Assembly (NCBI RefSeq): GCF_016107285.1 | Contig: NZ_RCVQ01000004.1 | Location: 1-64,000 of the forward strand | Length of the DNA stretch: 64,000 nt | Direction: 5' to 3' | From: Roseomonas sp. KE0001 | Lineage (GTDB): Bacteria; Pseudomonadota; Alphaproteobacteria; Acetobacterales; Acetobacteraceae | Shown here: piece by piece, positions 59,629 to 64,000 of the stretch | Layout: each line of letters opens with the position of its first letter | How positions within the stretch are numbered: the stretch's first letter is position 1 | Notes under the pieces: model-generated | Seen by the model: the letters and a program-made list of their open reading frames with translations, nothing else | The model's database searches: none | What the model was told of the DNA's origin: nothing | Position numbers and translations under genes: made by a program

Positions 59629-62600
59629 AATACTTCTTCCGGAGCACGCTGGCGCGCTCGCCCGCGCTCGGCATCCTGCTGGCCTCCCTCGGCGGCCTCC
59701 TGGGGCTGATCTTCATCGTCGCGCCGCTCGAGCCCGAGCAGCAGGCCTGGCTGGCCCTGGCCGGCTTCCTGGCCTTCCTCATCATCGGCCGGGCGCGCGG
59801 CCGGGGGGCGCTCTTCGTCCTGGTCGCGCTCTCGTGCCTGGTCTCGATGCGCTACGTCTACTGGCGCCTGACCGAGACGCTCGACTATTCCGGCTATATC
59901 GGCACCTTCCTCGGCACCGGCCTGCTGCTGGCCGAGATGTATGCCGTGATCGCCCTGCTGCTGTCCTACTTCCAGCAGCTCTGGCCGCTGGAGCGCAAGC
60001 CGGTGCCGCTGCCGGCCAACCCGGAGCAATGGCCCACCATCGACGTCTTCATCCCGAGCTACAACGAGCCGCTCGAGGTGGTGAAGCCCGCGGTCTTCGG
60101 CGCGCTGTCGATGGACTGGCCGCCGGAGAAGATGAACGTCTACATCCTCGATGACGGGCGGCGGGAGGATTTCCGCAAGTTCGCCGAGGAGATCGGCTGC
60201 GGCTACATGATCCGCCCCGACAACAAGGGCGCCAAGGCCGGCAACATCAACCACGCCCTGACCAAGACCTCGGGCGAGTACATCGTCATCTTCGACTGCG
60301 ACCACGTCGCGACGCGGTCCTTCCTGCAGCTCTCGATCGGCTGGATGATGCGCGACCGCGGCATCGGCATGCTGCAGACGCCGCACCACTTCTACTCCTC
60401 GGACCCGTTCGAGCGGAACCTCGCCTCCGGCAAGCGCATCCCCAACGAGGGGCTGCTCTTCTACGGGCTGGTGCAGCAGGGCAACGATCTCTGGAACGCC
60501 ACCTTCTTCTGCGGCTCCTGCGCCGTGCTGCGCCGCACCGCGCTGCTGCAGGTGGGCGGCGTGCCGACCGAGACGGTGACGGAGGACTGCCACTGCTCGC
60601 TGAAGATGCAGCGGCTGGGCTGGCGCACCGCCTATCTGCGCCTTCCCATGGCGGCCGGCCTGGCGACCGACCGCCTGCTCTCGCACATCGGCCAGCGCAT
60701 GCGCTGGGCGCGCGGCATGGTGCAGATCTTCCGCGTCGACAACCCGCTGCTAGGCCCCGGGCTGAAGCTCTACCAGCGGCTCTGCTACCTGAACGCCCAG
60801 TGGCACTTCCTCTTCCCGCTGCCGCGCTTCGTCTTCCTCACCGCGCCGCTGGCCTTCCTGCTCTTCGGGCAGAGCATCATCGCCGCGTCGCCGCTCGCCA
60901 TCTTGGCCTATGCGGGGCCGCATATCGTGCATTCGGTCGGCACCAACAGCCGCCTGCAGGGCAAGGTGCGGCACAGCTTCTGGTCGGAGATCTATGAGAC
61001 GGTGCTGGCGCTCTACCTGCTGCCCGTCGTGCTGACCACGCTGTTCGACCCGAAGAAGGGCAAGTTCAACGTCACCGACAAGGGCGGCACGCTGCAGGAA
61101 GGCTATTTCGACTTCCGCGCCGTCTCGGCCAACTTCATCCTCGCCCTGGTGCTGATGCTCGGGCTGCTGTCCGGCGCCTATGGCATGCTCACCAATCCAT
61201 GGGGCAGCCTGGAGTTCCAGGCCAACGCGCTGAACTCGATCTGGGTGGTGCTGTCGCTGGTCACGGTGGCCGCCGGCATCGCCGTCGGGCGCGAGCGGCG
61301 GCAGGTGCGCGAGCGCGCCCGCGTGCATGCGGTGGTGCCGGTGGTGGTGGTGCTGCCGGATGGCCGCCGCGTCGCCGGCCGCAGCGAGAACCTCTCGCTC
61401 GGCGGCGCCGCGCTGGCGGTGCCTCTGCCGGAGGATGGCGTGCCCGCCGGGCCGCTGGACATCGAGTTCGAACTGGGCGCCGACCGCGTCGCCATTCCGG
61501 CCGCGACGCTGCGCTGGGATGCCGGCCGGCTGCAGCTGCGCTTCACCCCGAGGGATCTGATGGACGAGGGCAATATCGTCCGCACGGTGCTTGGCCGCGC
61601 GGATGCCTGGCTGGACTGGGACCATGTGCGCCGGGACCGGCCGATGCGCGCGATGTTCGAGGTGGCGGTGAGCATCACCGGCCTGTTCCGCGGCGACAGC
61701 CAGATCTCGCTTCGCGGGCGGCGTGAGCGCCGCGCCCGGGCCCGCGCCGCCTCCGCCATCGCCAAGGCCGCGCCCGTGGCCGCCGCGCGCCCGGCGGAGC
61801 GGCTGGTGCCGCCGCCCACCGGCAAGGCGCGCCGCATCGCCGCGGTGGCCTGGCTGCTGGGCCTGGGCCTCGGCCTTGGCCTGGCGCCGCTCCCCGCCGC
61901 CGCGCAACGCCGGGCGCCACCCGCGCCCCCGGCCGCGGCCGCTCCCGAGCCCGCCCCCCAATCCCTGCTCCAATCCCCGGCCGCGCTCCAGTCGGCCCCC
62001 GAGACGGTCGCCGAGCCCGCCCTGGCGCCCGCCAGCCCGCCGGCCCTGGCCGCGACGGGCAGCGAGGCCCGGGTCGAGACGCGGACGCTGCGCCAGCTCG
62101 GCCTGACCGGGCCGATGCAGCTGCGCGGCACCAACGACCTGCAGGGCGTGCTCTTCGGCCTGCGCGCCAACGAGGTGGTGACCGGCGCCAAGCTGGTGCT
62201 GCAGGGCGCCAGCAGCCCGGCGCTGATCCCCGAGCTCAGTCAGATCGCCATCACGCTGAACGAGCAGTTCGTCGCCGCCGTCACCCCGGATCGGGCGCGG
62301 CCGAGCTTCGGCCCGCTCGAATTTCCCATCAATCCGGTGTTCTTCACCGATGCCAACCGGCTGAACTTCCGCTTCACCGGCCGTTACGCGGTGGAGTGCA
62401 ACGACCCGCTCTCGGGTCTGCTCTGGGCAAATATCTCCGACCTTTCGGCGCTGCACCTGACGATCGAGCAACTGCCGCTGCGGCGGGATCTCGCCCGCCT
62501 GCCGGAACCCTTCTTCGACGCGCGGCTGCGCAACCAGGCGCTGAACCTGCCTGTGGTACTGCCGGAGGGCGCCGGCAACGAGCTGCTGCGCGCCGCCGCC

Positions 62601-64000
62601 ATCGCCAGCTCCTGGTTCGCCGTGCAGGCCGATTACCGGGGCGCGAACTTCCCGGTCAGCAGCGCCGTGCCGCCGCGCGGGAACGCCATGGTACTGGTGG
62701 CGGGGCCGGAGGGCATTCCCGGCCTCGCCCTGCCCCGGCTGGACGGGCCGACGCTCGCCATCGTGCCGAACCCGGCCGATCCGGATGCCGTGCTGCTGGT
62801 GGTCGGCGGCCGTACCCCGGCCGAGGCGGTGGCCGCCGCCCAGGGCCTGACCGTCGGGCAGGAGGGGCTGGCCGGCGAGATCGCCCGCGTCGAGCCGCCG
62901 CAGCTCGCCCCGCGCAAGCCCTATGACGCGCCGCGCTGGATCCGCGACGACCGTCCGATGCGCTTCGGCGAACTGGTCGATCCCTCCGAGCTGCAGAGCT
63001 ACGGCTTCTCCGGCGGCACCATCGCCGTGCCCTTCCGCACCGCGCCCGACATCTACACCTGGCGCGACCGGCCGTTGCCGGTGCAGCTGCGCTTCCGCGC
63101 GCCGCCGGGCCCGATCACCGACGTCTCGGTCTCTCGCCTCGACACCGCGCTGAACGGCAATTACCTGCGCTCGATCCCGCTGCGCGAGGCGGAGCCGACC
63201 TGGCCCTGGAGCTGGCTCGCGCGCCAGACCGGCCTCGGCCAGCCGGCCGAGGTGGGGGAGGGGCAGGTCGGCCTGCCGCCCTACCTGATCTTCGGCCAGA
63301 ACGAGCTGCAGATGCGCTTCGACATGCGCCCGCTCAACCGGGGCGACTGCGTCGCCATCCCGAGCGACGTGCGTGCCGGCATCGATCCGGACAGCACCAT
63401 CGACCTGGGCCGCGCGCACCGCTTCGCGGCCATGCCGAACCTTGCCTTCTTCGCCGGTTCGGGCTTTCCCTTCAGCACCATGGCGGACTTCTCCTCGACC
63501 GCCGCGGTGCTGCCCGACCGGCCGAACACGCTGGAGATCTCCTCCTTCCTGACGCTGCTCGGCAAGATGGCCGCCAATGTGGGCCATGCCGCGACCCGGA
63601 TCGAGGTGGTGCGGCCGGGCGCGCTGAGCCAGGTGAGCGGGCGTGACCTGCTGGTGATCGGCGCCCTGGGGCGGCAGCCGGCCCTGTCCTCGCTGCTCGG
63701 CGGGCGGAGCCCGCTGCAGGTGGAGGGCAACCGCATCGCCGTCTCGCTGCCGACGGCGCTGGAGAACTTCCGCAACCTCTTCCTGGGCGACAGCCGCCCG
63801 GCCGAGCGGGAACGGCTGGAGGCCAGCCTGGCCTCGCCGGGCGAGGGCACCGGCATGCTGATCGGCTTCGAGAGCCCGCTCAGCGCCGGACGCTCCGTGG
63901 TGGCGCTGAGCGGCACCAATCCGCAAGGCATGGAGGCCATGCTGGCGGCGCTGCGCGATCCGCAGCAGCTCTCCGCGATCCAGGGCGACCTGGCGCTGGC
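59625..64000 (+). CDS. bcsAB: fused cellulose synthase BcsA-BcsB (AcsAB type), cut at right edge
   Basis: One uninterrupted frame of more than 1458 codons joins BcsA to BcsB; I followed the frame through the junction. BcsA part: GT2 motifs ILDDGRR (about 175), FDCDH (about 223), TVTED (about 320) and QRMRW (about 357), eight or so TM helices, the FNVTDKGG motif, and a PilZ domain (RERARVHAV, then ENLSLGGA) that binds c-di-GMP. A hydrophobic segment near 735-760 ([19 protein letters not shown]) marks the join and may act as an internal signal. BcsB carbohydrate-binding and flavodoxin-like domains follow to the edge. Komagataeibacter AcsAB is similar in size (about 1550). Confidence 0.94.
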   Translation, partial: MKYFFRSTLARSPALGILLASLGGLLGLIFIVAPLEPEQQAWLALAGFLAFLIIGRARGRGALFVLVALSCLVSMRYVYWRLTETLDYSGYIGTFLGTGLLLAEMYAVIALLLSYFQQLWPLERKPVPLPANPEQWPTIDVFIPSYNEPLEVVKPAVFGALSMDWPPEKMNVYILDDGRREDFRKFAEEIGCGYMIRPDNKGAKAGNINHALTKTSGEYIVIFDCDHVATRSFLQLSIGWMMRDRGIGMLQTPHHFYSSDPFERNLASGKRIPNEGLLFYGLVQQGNDLWNATFFCGSCAVLRRTALLQVGGVPTETVTEDCHCSLKMQRLGWRTAYLRLPMAAGLATDRLLSHIGQRMRWARGMVQIFRVDNPLLGPGLKLYQRLCYLNAQWHFLFPLPRFVFLTAPLAFLLFGQSIIAASPLAILAYAGPHIVHSVGTNSRLQGKVRHSFWSEIYETVLALYLLPVVLTTLFDPKKGKFNVTDKGGTLQEGYFDFRAVSANFILALVLMLGLLSGAYGMLTNPWGSLEFQANALNSIWVVLSLVTVAAGIAVGRERRQVRERARVHAVVPVVVVLPDGRRVAGRSENLSLGGAALAVPLPEDGVPAGPLDIEFELGADRVAIPAATLRWDAGRLQLRFTPRDLMDEGNIVRTVLGRADAWLDWDHVRRDRPMRAMFEVAVSITGLFRGDSQISLRGRRERRARARAASAIAKAAPVAAARPAERLVPPPTGKARRIAAVAWLLGLGLGLGLAPLPAAAQRRAPPAPPAAAAPEPAPQSLLQSPAALQSAPETVAEPALAPASPPALAATGSEARVETRTLRQLGLTGPMQLRGTNDLQGVLFGLRANEVVTGAKLVLQGASSPALIPELSQIAITLNEQFVAAVTPDRARPSFGPLEFPINPVFFTDANRLNFRFTGRYAVECNDPLSGLLWANISDLSALHLTIEQLPLRRDLARLPEPFFDARLRNQALNLPVVLPEGAGNELLRAAAIASSWFAVQADYRGANFPVSSAVPPRGNAMVLVAGPEGIPGLALPRLDGPTLAIVPNPADPDAVLLVVGGRTPAEAVAAAQGLTVGQEGLAGEIARVEPPQLAPRKPYDAPRWIRDDRPMRFGELVDPSELQSYGFSGGTIAVPFRTAPDIYTWRDRPLPVQLRFRAPPGPITDVSVSRLDTALNGNYLRSIPLREAEPTWPWSWLARQTGLGQPAEVGEGQVGLPPYLIFGQNELQMRFDMRPLNRGDCVAIPSDVRAGIDPDSTIDLGRAHRFAAMPNLAFFAGSGFPFSTMADFSSTAAVLPDRPNTLEISSFLTLLGKMAANVGHAATRIEVVRPGALSQVSGRDLLVIGALGRQPALSSLLGGRSPLQVEGNRIAVSLPTALENFRNLFLGDSRPAERERLEASLASPGEGTGMLIGFESPLSAGRSVVALSGTNPQGMEAMLAALRDPQQLSAIQGDLAL

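Noticed and set aside
60750-63926. Minus-strand open frame of 1058 codons
   Set aside because: It lies wholly opposite bcsAB, whose motifs are clear. The composition is that of a shadow frame.
1-64000. Prophage, integrative element or insertion sequence
   Set aside because: I looked for transposase, integrase, terminase and tail genes, terminal inverted repeats and tRNA-end duplications and saw none. Only the decayed first 2.6 kb hints at past rearrangement.
1-64000. tRNA or rRNA genes
   Set aside because: No TTCGAATC-type T-arm context with matching acceptor stems, and no rRNA core sequence, was seen in the intergenic gaps. A covariance scan would settle this.

Overview
The window is about 70% GC or more and densely packed. 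Its genes point to an alphaproteobacterium of the Acetobacteraceae, Roseomonas-like: several Bug-type tripartite-tricarboxylate receptors, CaiB-type CoA-transferases, an aa3-type oxidase subunit IV-like peptide, and a Komagataeibacter-style cellulose operon with a fused bcsAB. The family assignment is inferred from gene content, not from a marker gene. I saw no tRNA, rRNA, transposase, phage gene or CRISPR array.

Bases 1-2600 are a gene graveyard: the end of an acyl-CoA dehydrogenase, an etfB fragment, an internally deleted CaiB CoA-transferase, an SMP-30 fragment on the minus strand, and a second CaiB start running into the tail of a Bug receptor. From 2.6 to 11 kb come a Tat-type SDR, a purine block (purC, purS, a two-TM peptide, purQ; no purL here), two Bug receptors, a small protein with an N-terminal Met-Lys-Pro repeat, and an ABC-F ATPase. 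From 11 to 17.5 kb lie a TonB-like protein and a surface/glycan block: GT61-like transferase, hexapeptide acetyltransferase, glycosyltransferase, and an M10 metalloprotease with RTX and NPDV-type repeats.

From 17.6 to 27 kb are an MFS exporter, an amidase, nhaA, an SDR behind a SoxR-like MerR-family operator, an AI-2E-type permease, ndk, the oxidase subunit IV-like peptide and a second M10/NPDV paralogue. From 27 to 31 kb a cobalamin riboswitch leads an overlapping operon of binding protein, permease and ATPase (BtuFCD-type) that ends in a pseudoazurin. From 31 to 37.3 kb are a threonine-synthase-like enzyme, a complete polar amino-acid ABC transporter, RidA, and a lone family-5 solute-binding protein.

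From 37.4 to 56 kb is mixed housekeeping: dCMP-deaminase-like protein, MFS, RF3, CPA1 antiporter, LLM oxidoreductase, HAD/membrane protein, M20 peptidase, a coupled TauD-like/racemase-like pair lacking key residues, an MBL hydrolase, an unrecognised alpha/beta-hydrolase-like protein, a TrmA/RumA-type RNA methyltransferase, glutaryl-CoA dehydrogenase and a RhlE-like helicase. From 56.8 kb to the right edge runs a cellulose operon: GH8 cellulase, a Pro-rich CcpA-like protein, BcsQ, and a BcsA-BcsB fusion cut by the window end.
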